From Effrenium voratum (lineage: Eukaryota; Sar; Dinophyceae; Suessiales; Symbiodiniaceae), in contig CAUJNA010001019.1 of assembly GCA_963377175.1 (NCBI GenBank), positions 32,501 through 96,500 on the forward strand: 64,000 nucleotides of DNA. The letters run 5' to 3'. Of the stretch, positions 32,724 through 44,335 are shown one piece after another. Numbering within the stretch: position 1 is the first letter of the stretch; every line of letters starts with the position of its first letter. The notes under the pieces are model-generated. The model did not search any database. It saw only the letters and a list, made by a program, of their open reading frames with translations, and was not told where the DNA came from. The translations under genes were made by a program, and so were the position numbers.

Positions 32724-34669
32724 TGGCGCCCACACGCTGGTGTTGCTGCGGCACGGCGAGTGGCTGCCTCAGCCAAACCGCACGTGACATCGGGCTGTGA
32801 GAACAATTTCGTTAGGTCGGAGTGGAACCTGGAGAACCGATTTACAGGCAGGGCTTTGAAACAAACGCCCGTGTGTAAGCGTGTAAACATAGATAAACAG
32901 AGGAGAACATCCGACGATCTTGAGGGTGTGTGTGTGTGTGTGTCACTTTCTCAGGCTGGGTAGATGTGGACGTCTCCGAAAAAGGTGCAGAGGAGGCCAT
33001 ACATGCTGGCAAACTCATGCACAATGCAAATCTGAGCCAGCATCTTAGACTGACCTCCCGCACTGCCAGCTTGTGTCGTCATATTTTTTGTGCTCTAGGT
33101 TTAGACGTTGCGTTTACCTCCTACCAGAAGCGAGCCATCAAGACCTTGAACCTTGCCCTGGAGGAGCGAGCAAGGCGAAGAGGTCTCATGTGCCCCTTTC
33201 CTTTGCAAGAGTCGCTGTAATGCGAAGAGTTAGAGGAGATGAATGCGCTCTGGATTCCTGTGACCAAGTCCTGGAAGCTGAACGAGCGCATGTGCGCTCA
33301 AGAAGTGAGCACTGGGGCCGTGTTTGGCCTTTGCCCCGGACAAGCATGTCAGATTGAGAGACATTTGAAGGGCAGCAGTTTGAATCATGGAGGTATGGTG
33401 ACTTGCAGGGCTTAGACAAGAAGGAGACCTCGGAACAGTTTGGTGAAGAGAAGGCATGTTGTCATTTCGCCGTCGCTCGGATCAGCTCGTTGGTACTCGC
33501 GCTTGCCAGGTTTCTAAGTGGCGGCGCTCTTTTGCAGTTCCGCCGCCTCCCATCAAGGCGCAGCTTCCACTTGGCCTCGGCGTGCCAAACTAAGTTGGAC
33601 GCAGGAGGACAGTCCCTACCATCCCAAACTGGCCGCAGCCTTGGCCAACTGCCCTGCCATCTACTGTAAAGGGATGACATTGGCTAGGCACCGCACCATT
33701 GGAGAAGGGGGCTACTTACGGAAATCAGATGTCACGAAATCTTGACAATGGCTCATGTCAGAGGTCTATGATTCATCATTGGAGACATAAGGGCTTCTTC
33801 GGCGTGCCTATATGATTCCAGTTGGTTGTCAGGACCCAAAGTATAAGAACGTCCCTGCAAAGAAATTGCCGACGACAGAGCGGGCCCGTTAGCAGATCGT
33901 GCACCACTGTGTCCATGTTTGATGCCAATAGTCACCTGCTCGACTGTAATTTTCCGAGGTCATTGTCGTCGACCATTGAGCGCGTGATGCCATTCTTCAA
34001 GCCGGTTTCTTGGACGAGCGCAGTTCGCTGCACGCGAAAGTGTGTGCCTTAGGTCAAGTATAGCGCCGGAGCTTCGCAAGGGCAAGAAGGCAGGCCTCTC
34101 CTGCTTGGTGGAACGCCCCTCTTTTGGTGCTCCTTTGGTGTTTGAGTCTGGATTCCGGAGCGCAAATTGTTGGGTTTCTGCATTGACAGTGTAAAAAAAA
34201 AAAGTGCGCAAATTTGTGGCAACAATTTCACATCCCATGGGAAAGAAAGCTTGACGATGCATTTGTAGTCCCAATGTCCAAGACCCTCACTGCGCTGTAG
34301 GTTCTTGTTGCAGCCCACGGCAACTCCTTGCGTGCGCTGGTGAAGTACTTGGATGACTTGCCCGAGGACCTTTTGGATGTGGTGCTTTGTATGGAGACTT
34401 GCGCAAGATGCTCTCAAAATAGGGGAAGCCCCCTGGTATGGCTTCTAAAGCCTCAAAAAGGGAACTGAGGGAACCCTCAAGAATTGACACGCCCGTATCG
34501 ACACACGGTTTGGCCCAGGAAAAGATCGTTGGCCTCAACATTCCGACAGGGGTGCGCCGCGCCGGTGTGCTAGCCCTTACCCTCATTTACTGGTTCTCGT
34601 GGGTGAAAAGACATCGAGGTACCGCTGGTGTACAGACTCAACCATCAGCTGAAGCCGGTCGGGGTCTGA
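32724..34669 (+). CDS. gpmA: 2,3-bisphosphoglycerate-dependent phosphoglycerate mutase, multi-exon
   Basis: Interconverts 3- and 2-phosphoglycerate in glycolysis through a phospho-histidine. Exons to the stop codon are: to 32759, 32816-32847, 32955-33035, 33099-33163, 33236-33291, 33393-33453, 33510-33557, 33605-33631, 33833-33879, 33959-34000, 34053-34089, 34301-34378, 34519-34551 and 34619-34669. Together they read [145 protein letters not shown] and end LKPVGV. The catalytic RHG histidine and the second active-site His (AAHGNS) are both present. Eight introns are GC-AG, four GT-AG, one GA-AG (33164-33235). Any N-terminal extension or targeting peptide upstream of 32724 is unresolved. No catalytic lesion seen. 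Confidence 0.93.
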
Positions 34670-36459
34670 ACGTGACCCCCGTTTCCACTAACAGCTAACA
34701 TGGAACCCACCGGAGGGTCTATTTTAAAGGAACATATTCTTCCAGGACACCTCAGCAGGGTTCCATGTTTGTGGTAACTGTCATGTTTGCCATTTATGAT
34801 TTATGATCCTTACACGGCTCAGTCCGAGTCTCAGCTGCCAAGGTGGCGCTGCCAGGCCATACCGAGCTGATTAGATCGGCGCCCAGTGATTGTGAGGCTG
34901 ATTTTCAAGATGGTACCATAGCCCCTTCGCTGGGAAAAACGTGCCTTGGAATGACCCTCAACCCTGCCGCATGTTCAGTGGCAGCGTAGAGCAGAATTGC
35001 TTAACGCACCATCGGCTCGGCCTTGAGGGCAAACCTCAACGAGGTTTAAACAGCAGGTGAAGCCTGCTTCACAGACGGCTCGTCTATCCTGTGACTTTGT
35101 TTCGCCGAGGTGGCGTCTACCTTGGAGATCCAGCCTGGGTGCAGTCCAAGATCGATGGGGTCAAAAATCAGGCGCCCCAAGTGGGGTTGAATTTCCACCA
35201 GGGAACTTACTCCGGGCTTTGTCCATTGTGGGAATCGAATATTTCGATCGTGACTCATGCCCGCGAGCTGGTCGTTGGTCCGAAAATGAACATGTTCATG
35301 TCATGTTTTTGGGAGGTGCGGTCTGATTGGTGTTTCCTTGTTCGTACACAGAGTCATGGCATGCAGTACTCGAAGAGCTGGCAAGACGCTTGCATTGTGT
35401 TACTCCGTTCTGCAAAGCCGTTCAAATCTCGGGTCGCCTGTCAGGGTTTAGTGGCATTAATACGTTGTTGGTCGATGCGGGCAAATGCAAGCTCGCAAAA
35501 GCAGTGATGTCATTGACCTGGCACTTGGCCAGGTGTTCACCAGGGTTGCTTTGAGCGTGCATATTTCAATTTGGCACACGGGTCCACTCAATGAGCTTGC
35601 TTTCAATCTGGGAAATCCAGGGCTGCAAAAGAACGAACTAGCTTTGACCCAAACAGCACGGTTCGATTGAACCACACATTGCCAACAACCGGAGAACATG
35701 TCAGCCAAATCGGGCTGCCCTGTCAAGAGCAAGGCATTGCCTCACATGAACAGGGTGCAAAGAACGAGGAACAACCAACTGGGCAAACCAACTGTTGTCG
35801 TATAGTCTAGTGGCAGGTTGGTATGTTCTGCAACACCAAAAGCGCAATTAAGTGTCATGCAAATCAAAAAGCGCAAGCGCTGCAAGTTGTTCACGGTGTT
35901 TGTGGTAGGTTGCTTTGCTTCCATGTGACTCAACCAACGCATCCGAAAATCAGACAGCATGCCAGTTGTCAAATCCGCAAAATGCTGGCGCCAAACAGTT
36001 GGGCTGCGAATCGCCCAATCTGCCGCGTCAAGTTTCAAACAGGAGGATGAGAAGCCATGACACGATGGTTTCGTCTTTGAGCATGTTCATCTTTGTCGCT
36101 TTGTAGCTTCGCCTCTGACGCAAGACGTTCGTTCCGTTCAACCAGCACTTCCGGCATTGCACGGGCAACACCTAAAGTTGTGCAAGACAAGGGTGTTGCA
36201 TGCAGGTTGCTTGCTGATTTGTGTGCGTGCGCGGACGCCAAGTTTCTGGGACCAAAGTTGCGAAGAATTGTCCGATACGTGAAGAGCCCTTGCTGGATGT
36301 TTAAGAGCAGAATCGCAGAGGGCAAAGTTGCAAGCCACGCAGTCACGCAGTCACGCAGCCAGGTGCAACCAGAAGTTTAACCGTGCGCCTGGAAAGATTG
36401 ATCAAGTGTCATTATGCAAGAGCGCGGGCAGCCAGGGCTTGATTGCACGATATGTTTAA
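34670..36459. other. Stretch with no supported gene
   Basis: Open frames such as 35091-35507 lack motifs and overlap one another on both strands. No strong repeat structure was seen either. Probably intergenic or intronic. Confidence 0.4.
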
Positions 36460-36720
36460 AGCAGGGAGACAAGCAGGGAGACAAGCGGGGAGACAAGCGG
36501 GGAGACAAGTGGCGAGACAAGTTGGGAGACACGTGGGGAGACACGTGGGGAGACACGCGGGGAGACAAGCCGTCACAAGGTCAAATGCAAGCAGGGCGGA
36601 GACAAGTGGGGAGACATGGTGACTTTGTCAAGCGCAAGCAGGGAGACAAGCAAGAAGACGTGGCAGGGAGACAAATGGGGAGACAACTGGTGAGAAAAGG
36701 TGGGAGACAAGCCGTGGCAG
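36460..36720 (+). repeat. 12-bp tandem repeat (GGGGAGACAAGC) and scattered copies
   Basis: About nine tandem units at 36460-36572 with small changes (AAGC, AAGT, ACGT endings), then looser copies to 36712. Because the unit is 12 bases the + frame from 36414 to 37043 stays open and would encode a Gly-Asp-Lys-Arg type tetrapeptide repeat. It may be a low-complexity protein segment or a neutral minisatellite. Confidence 0.75.
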
Positions 36721-37334
36721 TGGACCTCGCATTTTGGCAAACGTTTTATATAAGACTTTGGTCAAGGTTGCGCATTTTGGGCATTATTCGGACACGTGCG
36801 GCTTGGCTCCCACATTGTGTCTTGATGCTTTTGAATCACATCGTTCACATTTCTGGCAATGTTTGGTGCTTGCTGCCAGGTTCGATTCTCACATGCGGTT
36901 TTCAACGTTTGCAGCGAACAAGTTGCGATATTCCAACTGGAGTGGCCGACGATTGCTTTGCAGACTACGCTCGCACGGCAAAGTTGCGATGCTGCAGCTG
37001 CAGCAAGTGCAATGTTCCTGCTGGAGCCGCGCAGCCTCCTTAGCGTGGTACACTTGTACTGAACAGCTGTGATTGAAGCTGCCAAAGTGTGCTCAACCGC
37101 TCACTCGTTTACCACGTCAAACTGGCTTTCACAAAAGTAGGCCCACGACAATTCCACGATGAGTTCGTGAAAGAAAAACACGACGTTTCACAACACAAGT
37201 CAAAAACAAATCGGAAAGCCGGGGGACGGGAACTACACTTGATTCCACAAGTCCAGTTGTCCCTATAAGCCGAGAGATGGCCAATTTAAGGCCTCCTGTC
37301 TCAAGGTGTTTGTGAGGTGAGGGTAACCATGTAG
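36721..37334. other. Stretch with no supported gene
   Basis: The frame leading out of the 12-bp repeat stays open to 37043 but shows no domain. No other signal seen. Confidence 0.35.
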
Positions 37335-37424
<90 letters not shown>

Positions 37425-37546
37425 AACTTCCCCTAAAGCGCAGAAGGGGAGGGAGAGAGAGAGACGGGGAGAGAGAGAGAGACGGAGAGCCAGGGAGAGA
37501 GAGAAAGAGAGCAAGAGAGAGCGAGAGAGAGAGAGAGAGACTGAGA
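37335..37546. repeat. GA dinucleotide microsatellite
   Basis: Near-perfect (GA)n at 37335-37420, followed by imperfect GAGA-rich sequence to about 37546. Minus-strand open frames here are Ser-Leu repeats produced by the tract. Confidence 0.95.
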
Positions 37547-38689
37547 GACCGCGAGGGGAAAGAGGGGGCGCTAAATGACAACCATATTTCACAAGGAGGA
37601 CTTCCTTCTTTGCCAGGCGCATGGCTAGATGGAGCTCATCGATGAGGTGCAAGGCAATTTCTCAGTTAGAGTCCAATAGAAAATCTATTCAGATTCTGGC
37701 TTCAGAATTCACCTGGGAGTGAATTCTGGAGTTCTGCCCTCCTGCCAGCTCCAGACATCGCTTTTACCATGTTTGGGCGGTGTGATGGGTTACCAATTGT
37801 TTTTCGCAAGTCTTTGAACGTCGGGCGAGAGGAGTGTCTGACCACTCGGCCGTGGCATGCTCGCCCCTGGGAGATGCGATGGGATGGCAATGCTTTGGAG
37901 CATTGCTGGATGCCCAGGTGTGTCTCAAAAGCCACATGGTTGATCATCACCCTTGTGTTGAATTTGTTTCCTAGCTTCTCTCCGAGCTACAAGGAGGGTT
38001 TCACTTCTCCTTTTTGAGACGCATCTATTTCATTGGCTCCCCGTTTCAAGGGGGCCCGGTTTCCATGCCGTGAGTCTAGAGCTCAAACTGCTCAAACTGC
38101 AAAGCGTCGAGGGACGAAAGAGCGAATCTGGACAGCTTGACTGGCGCGGGGGGGGGGACTTCGCCGCATTGTGCATGCTGAAGGGCTAGAGCCATAGAAT
38201 GAGAGCCACGGGGAGAGTCATTTAATCATCCTTGGCTGCAACTTGTCGCGACAAGACTGCTGTGGCTTTTTCTGCCATGTCACCAAAGGAATGGATGAAG
38301 TTTAGGCTGCCCACATTCAACGTCTCCAAGTCTAAAATCAGCGTGGCAAGCCCCTCCGAATGATTCAACTACACGCTGTGACGGCCAGGTTGTACTTCCC
38401 TCGAAACGTTCACGCCCCAGACTGGCAGTGTTACATGTGTCAACCACGGAAGCTTCAGAGAAGCCAGGAAAGCGGCCATCAGAGGACAGTGGTCTAGTCC
38501 TTGGCGATGGAAGCCGTATAAGATTCAGATGTGCCATTTGAGGTATTCAGCACGGTGAGGAGGGCGAGGCTGAAGCTGAAGCTGAAGCACCTCGGCCAAA
38601 GTAGCGCCTCCCTCGAAAGACTGTTCAACGGTGGTGGCAAAGTCAAAGGAACTTATCGCTCTTTGCTGCACAACGCTTCTTTTTGGCGG
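37547..38689. other. Stretch with no supported gene
   Basis: Includes a G-run at 38149-38158. Open frames such as 37769-38017 have no motifs. Nothing else seen. Confidence 0.4.
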
Positions 38690-38790
38690 CAGCAGCCACG
38701 GCGGCAGCGCAGCCGCAGCAGCAGCAGCCGCCGCAGCAGCAGCAGCAGCCGCTGCAGCTGAGTTAGCAGCAGCCGCAGCTGATGCGGATG
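38690..38790. repeat. GCA/GCC trinucleotide tract
   Basis: Interrupted (GCA)n with GCC variants. On the minus strand it gives a poly-Ala run within a 95-codon open frame (38525-38812) that shows no domain; regarded as a microsatellite. Confidence 0.8.
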
Positions 38791-39084
38791 CAGATTTGTG
38801 AATCGAATGCAAATGATGTAGATTGCTGTTTCATGTGGGCATCACGACAGCAAGGATGAGGATGCTGATGTTTTTGGTACTCCACTGGGCGTGTAGCTGC
38901 ACTGTCAAAGCCAAGCACCAGTTACCCTTGAAGCTATCACATCACTCGCTGGCCAAAACGAAGTTTTTATTTGGTACTTGTGGTGGCAGTCTGCTGCGAA
39001 CACGATACACCACGATCAAGCCAACAGTGTTGACCCACACATCCAGGCACTTGCCAGGTCTTTCAGCTACCTGTTTCAATGCGT

Positions 39085-39194
39085 GAGGCAAATGGGGAGG
39101 ACACGGAGGACGAGGAGACCCAAACCTCGGCCTTGATCAAGGCAATCTCGGAGGACACAACTTTACCCTCAGCGTTCTTGAGCGTTTTGCGCCA
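39085..39194 (+). CDS. Exon-like segment, acidic protein, unidentified
   Basis: Begins after a GCGTGAG acceptor-like site and ends at CAG|GTGGGC. Reads ANGEDTEDEETQTSALIKAI, then SEDTTLPSAFLSVLRQ. The acidic start and the helical second half are protein-like. No family recognised; it may be a 5' exon of the oxidoreductase gene that starts near 40 kb or a separate gene. A (GT)n run follows at 39257-39280. Confidence 0.4.
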
Positions 39195-39997
39195 GGTGGG
39201 CAAAGCCAAAGCCAAGGCAAGTGCAAAGCGAGGCAAGAAGGCACGGCTGCCTTTTGCGTGTGTGTGTGTGTGTGTGTGCGCACATTCTTGGCAAATGTGC
39301 AAGAAATGAGGCTAAGTCTTTTGGCACTGAGCGGCAGCCCAAGTGCTAAGTGCAGATTCTTTGGGCTCTGACGCTGTGGAACATAGTTGGGAGACGCAAG
39401 CAGCAACTTGCCGATTCTTGCTTGTAGATGGCGTAGATGGATCCAAGGCAGCAATAAGCCATCCTGCTGGGGCAGCAGGGATCACTTTTGCTGAGTGTCG
39501 GCAGTAGGCATCTCGTATGGGACCTGTGAGAATGCTTTGGGGACTGAAGCAACTTGGGGAAGTTGCAGCGCGCAGAAAAAGGCGGTTCTGTTCTGGAAGT
39601 GTGTTTGTCTCAAGAGAATATGTGCAGCTTCCGGGATGCCTGACAAGATATGTTGAGCTGTGCTGCTAGATCTGGAATCGCGCATCCGACTGCAGGACCA
39701 CATCCACTGAGGCGCTGGCGGTTTTTGGAACCAGACATCTCGCATGGGCCACATCCCTCAAACGGTCCATGACCTTCGGCCCGAGCTGCTTCGCTGGCTC
39801 TGGAGGGTTTGTTTGTAGCATAGACCGGGCAACACAGCAACTGGCCGTATGCCATCCAGCACCCAGAAAGACGACGTCCTGACTATATGATTAAAGAGCA
39901 GACACAGTGAATCATACTTGCGAGATGCACATCAACTCTGGCACACTCCTGTGATGGTTCTCAAGCTGCCGGTCCACCAGCTGCAGAAGCCGGGTGA

Positions 39998-40636
39998 ATG
40001 CATGCGGAACGGCAGGTCTCCCGGTCAGGCTCCTGCCCGATCCTACAGGTGACAGTCACAGGCTGCAATGTCTGGGCCCGATGCCGGCCAGTTGCTCGGT
40101 CGCGCGCCCGGGAGGTGCGCAGTTGGAGTCAGGCGGTGCTTCGGCCAAAGCTGAGCTCGTCCGATCTCGGTGAGAAGCGCGAGCGGGAGCCAGCGCCTTG
40201 CCCGTCAGACCTGGGCCCGAGCCCCCCAGGCCCCCCAGGCCCCCCAGGCCCTCCAGGCCCCCAGTCGCCGAAGAAGGTTTTGTCTGGAAGCCTTCCGACG
40301 CCAGCGCCTGCACGCATTGCAATCATTGGGGCGGGGCCGGTGGGACTGTGGGTTGCTGTGCTCCTGGCCCGCGCACATGCTCGATTTTTCTACACCTCTT
40401 CTGGCTACCGCATCACTCGTCAACCACAAGCGCCGCTCATCAATGTCTCTTGGCACACGCTTGGCATTTCTGTATTTCTGCTCCTTTTTTCCTGATTTGT
40501 GTGATTGTGTGTTGCCACACATTGACATGGCACTGGTCAGGTCTTCGAGCGACGTGCTGACGATAGAGGATGGGGCTCCCGCGACATGGCTGCACTCTGT
40601 CTCCGGTCACAGAAATCTGAAAGTCAATTCTCATAG
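39998..40636 (+). CDS. FAD/NAD-binding oxidoreductase, 5' part, with collagen-like linker
   Basis: Exon 1 carries a basic segment, then GPSPPGPPGPPGPPGP (five Gly-Pro-Pro-like triplets at 40210-40260). This is followed by a Rossmann fold start APARIAIIGAGPVGLWVA (GxGxxG at 40325-40345) and continues to APLIN at 40444. A GT-AG intron (40445-40540) leads to VFERRADD, the acidic second-strand end expected 30-50 residues after GxGxxG in FAD-dependent monooxygenases. The frame then runs to a stop at 40634, but the exon probably ends earlier. Later exons are not identified. Possible pieces on the same strand are 41189-41330 (TLGLAHVARRTAQLSHRADR), 41938-41980 (GAEVKFQETV) and 42017-42119 (DIAKIDGRPVEEKSG). 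The FAD-binding call is good; the substrate is unknown. Confidence 0.6.
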
Positions 40637-43115
40637 ATCTGGCCACGTCTGCATTTCCACTCAGGTCGCATCATCCTGGCAATGTCCAATTCCTCCCAGG
40701 ACAGGAATATTTGTATTGCGAAGACAGAAAACGAGAGAGACACAGAGAGAGTGAGAGAGAGCGAGAAAGACAAACACTTGCGACTTGTGGAACATGGTGT
40801 AGGATGTATTGAACAGCAGACTGCTTTCAAGCCACGAGTTGTTCGCCCGTCACTGCCGCTGCCTCAGCGGCACCAAGCTGCGATGGAGCGCCCGAAATAG
40901 CCTGAGGCTTCTCGCCGACCTGTTCAATCAACCTGATTGAGCTCACTTTGCGAGAGGACAGTCCGTTGACTTGGCATGGTTGCTGTTGACTGATCCATTC
41001 ATGACATGATCATCGAATCACGATGTTTGCACCCGCGGCTGTTTGCACTCAGCCCGGCTGCAAGAAGCACCTTCATGCACACTCGTGTTGCAAGCCACTT
41101 GTTGACATCTATCGTTCTGCTTTGCAGCCGTGGTAGCAAGCATACCTCTCACAATGGTGGCCTTGCTGGCCCTCTCTGAGCCATGTCTCAGCCGCTCGAG
41201 GACACTCGGCTTGGCTCACGTGGCTCGCAGAACGGCCCAGCTCTCGCATCGCGCGGATCGCGAGGACCTGCGACTCCTGGTGCGACTCCCCATCTCGGCG
41301 CCGGCTTCGGTGCGAGGTCAAGGAGCTCGTTTCACGCCTCATCTTAGTCATTTTGCTCAGCACTTCCACTGTCCGCTTGGGAGGGGTGGGGGACGCAGAG
41401 ATTTCACAGATCGTTGCTCGCAGATGAAAATGGGATTTGCAGGACTTGCAGGAACCCCAGAATCGGCTGGCAACAGCAAAGTGTGACAAGATGATGCGAC
41501 GCTCCGCTGCTTGGAATATAACACTTGCTCTTACTGGCCAGTTGCCCCTGACGGATACCAAAGCGACCAGCCCCACTCCATATCCCACGCCTTGTCAGTT
41601 CCTCATTTTCTTGTGTACTCGATCCATGGACACTCTCCGGAGCTGCTGACTGGACCCTAGCTGCATACAAGTTGCCATTTTGTTCGATTGATCAGCTCGT
41701 GAGAGCTAAGGCCAGTGCGCCACTGATGAAGCGCGCTGCTGACGCCTTAAGGCACGGAGTGGATGAGCCGGAGGCGGGAAATTGGATGCGCCAAACAGGC
41801 GAGAGGCCATGGGGTGGCACGCACGCAGGTGATTTGCTGCGACACCAGCGCAGTTGCGAAGCATGCGCCCAGTGCACGGCGCAAAGTTTGGGCGTGCTTG
41901 TTCAGTCGGAGCGAAGAGCCAGCGAAGCGTGAAACATGGAGCTGAGGTCAAATTCCAGGAAACCGTTGAGGTGTTCTACGTGGTCCGTGAGTCTGACTCA
42001 CTCCTACCACCTCGCAGGACATCGCGAAGATCGATGGAAGACCAGTCGAGGAGAAATCTGGCTCAGTTCGCACAGAACCACCAAAAGATCGTGTCACAGA
42101 TGACATCGTGCCTAGAAGGTTTGAGTGCCTTGGTTTCCGGAGTTTCCGGCGCGCCACGTTCAATTGCGGCCTGAGGCCATGCAGAGAGAGGTTCGAATTA
42201 ACCTGCGCAGAAATGATGAATTCATGACCTGCGTGGAACAGAGCGCTTACATGCACCCAGTCCCCTGCCGGCTACACATGCAACTGTGTGTATGGTCTTC
42301 CTGTCGGCGCGATCTTCCACATAGCCTTGGCAGTAGCAGAGAATCCACAAAGTTCTCGGCCCCATTATTCATCCAAAAGAGCAGGACCTCATGTGCTTTA
42401 CTTCCACGGCTATGTCGCGCCTCTGCCCCCGTTGCATGTTGACTGTGTAACCTTCTAGATTGTGTGAACTCTTGCGTTTGGAACTATAAGGCTCCGGCCA
42501 TCGATTATCGGTGCTGGGCGCTATCGGGCAGCAGCCGTTTTTCCGAACATTCTGCTGCCCGATAAATTGCTTGTGGGACTTTGGAGCTTGTTGGACGTGG
42601 CACGGAGGTGTCTTCTCTGAGTCGACGTTGCGTACCATGCAGTCGTACCCCCCCCCGTTCAAGGTCAGTGGATCTGCCCTTTGCCACGTGCCATCCAGCA
42701 ATTTTGCCTGAAACAAATTTCTTGTTTGGCTAATCTCAATTGAATCGATTCACGGACGCATCACCGGCCAACGCCGAAACACACGCGGTTGCTTTCCGCA
42801 GAAACATGAGGCATTGTTTGGCTTTCAGAATGTTAGTCCGTGGATTGATAGGGTGTCGAATGCTGTGTGCTAACCTGCACACGTAGGGATACTCCGGAGC
42901 AGGAGAGTCAAAATCGGCTCACTGTTTTGGGCAGGCAAGAGATGTGCTTGCTGCAAGACTACCGCGTGAGCAGAGAAAAATCGGGGGCAACTCAGGCCCA
43001 CCGATCTGAGTTTCACTTGCAGCGTAAGCAGTCACCCCCTTCCCTTTGCTGCCATCCTCTCGCGCGAAGAAGGGTGCCTCTGGTGTCTTTTTCCCGACCT
43101 CCAAGTGCCCTCTAG
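40637..43115 (+). other. Possible further exons of the oxidoreductase, unresolved
   Basis: Contains short open, protein-like pieces separated by non-coding sequence, but none could be tied to a family or joined in frame. A GA-rich patch lies at 40735-40765. No repeats of note. Confidence 0.3.
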
Positions 43116-43207
43116 GAAGAGGGGTATTCAAGCAGCCAAAGAGGAGTTCGAGAAGTACGCTGCCTGTGGCATTGGCGCTCTGCACATGAACCGCAACATC
43201 GAGGAGC
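43116..43207 (+). CDS. Exon-like segment, unidentified
   Basis: A pyrimidine-rich CCCTCTAG acceptor precedes an open run reading KRGIQAAKEEFEKYAACG, IGALHMNRNIEE, ending near GAG|CCTGAG. Clean helical, charged composition suggests a real internal exon. No family recognised and neighbours are not joined. Confidence 0.4.
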
Positions 43208-43699
43208 CTGAGGCCGATCCAACGAGCAAATCGGTTGGAATATGTTCGGGGCTTCAAAAACGCGGGTTTCATAGGAGGGTTGTGAGGCCCCACTGCCGCC
43301 GAACCATGTTGGTCCCAAAGGTCAATGGGTTCGGTTGCCTCTTCGGAGGCGCTGCTGGCGGACCATGCTGCGGCCTGAGTGGCCGACACGAAGCCTTCAC
43401 GTTTCTCAAAATGGGATTCGGACCCTGGACGGTTGAGGGGAGTCAGGAAAAGCAAACCAGAGGGGTCGCAACAGTTGGGTCTGCAGGCAGAGGATAACCT
43501 GCGAACTGCACACTGTAGAATCTTTTCCTGGCATAACGTGCTGGGCGCTGGATGTGATGGGTGTTGAGTTTGGCTGTATTCTACGGTGTCGAGCACGTTT
43601 CGGGCATGTTGGGTATGTTTAGTGGCGGTGGCATGGGAAATGTATGTGCCAGTATTTCAGTGTGACTGGGGCATAGTGAGGGGTGGAGTTGATCTTGCG
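43208..43699. other. Stretch with no supported gene
   Basis: Open frames on both strands without motifs; likely intron following the exon at 43116-43207. Confidence 0.35.
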
Positions 43700-43940
43700 G
43701 CTTAGTTCATGCTTAGTTGAAGCTTGAAGGTCGTTTGTTTAGGGCGTGTTTGGGGCTTGTTTGGAAATAGTTGGGCTCATCAAGAGTTGTTCTAAGGGTG
43801 GTTTCAGGCTCGTTGATGGTTGGTTTAGAGTCGGTCGGGGCGGGTTAGGGGTTGGTGTGGGGGGTTATTTAGGGTTGGTTTTGGGTTTGTTTGATGGTGC
43901 GAGGTTTGGTTTGGGTTGATTTAGGCTGGTTTAAGAGTCG
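43700..43940. repeat. Degenerate GGTTTAGGG/GGTTGGTTT tract
   Basis: Irregular G/T-rich words (GGTTTGTTTAGGG-like, GGGTTGGT, GGTTTGGTTT) over about 240 bases; reverse-complement counterpart of 1690-1830. It resembles a decayed telomere-type simple repeat but has no clean array. Confidence 0.5.
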
Positions 43941-44228
43941 GTGAGCTTGCCGTGCTTGTGCTTGCAGGTCTTGTGCGTAGTAACAGAGCTACAAGCGCGT
44001 GTGAGAGAGAGAGAGGAGTTCGATTTGTGGTCACTCGCTTGCCATCAGCTGTACTCCTTGCGCAACGCGAGCATAGCAAATGGTTTCTTGCTCGAAAGCG
44101 CCATGTTTTCGCACCCGCCAAAAGGCGCATAACCTGACTTCCTTTTGAATTTATATGCGGATGACGTAGGGTTGGCTGAGTGGTCTATACAGGATTCCAG
44201 TCCATTTGGCATTCCTTTGGTTTAGGTC

Positions 44229-44335
44229 AAGTGGGTATGGGTCAAAATCAACCCACCAGGGGACCGCAGGTTTTAGTCTTTGGTTCCATTTATCAGGGCA
44301 ACCCATTTTGGGTACGCATTTTTGACCCCCAGCCG
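44229..44335 (+). mobile_element. TGGGTCAAA-family element, copy B
   Basis: Left end GTGGGTATGGGTCAAAATC, interior CCACCAGGGG, ACCGCAGGTTTTAGTC, TTGGTTCCATTTATCAGGG, CCCATTTTGGGTACG, right end TTTTTGACCCCCAGCC. This is the most complete + strand copy along with copy A. Confidence 0.7.

Noticed and set aside
36460..36720. CRISPR-like array
   Set aside because: Units are directly adjacent with no unique spacers of constant length; this is a eukaryotic minisatellite. The same applies to 56230-57420.
37129..37652. Minus-strand Ser-Leu-rich open frames
   Set aside because: A by-product of the GA dinucleotide tract.
38525..38812. Minus-strand protein with a poly-Ala run
   Set aside because: The poly-Ala is the GCA microsatellite, and the rest shows no domain or splice support.
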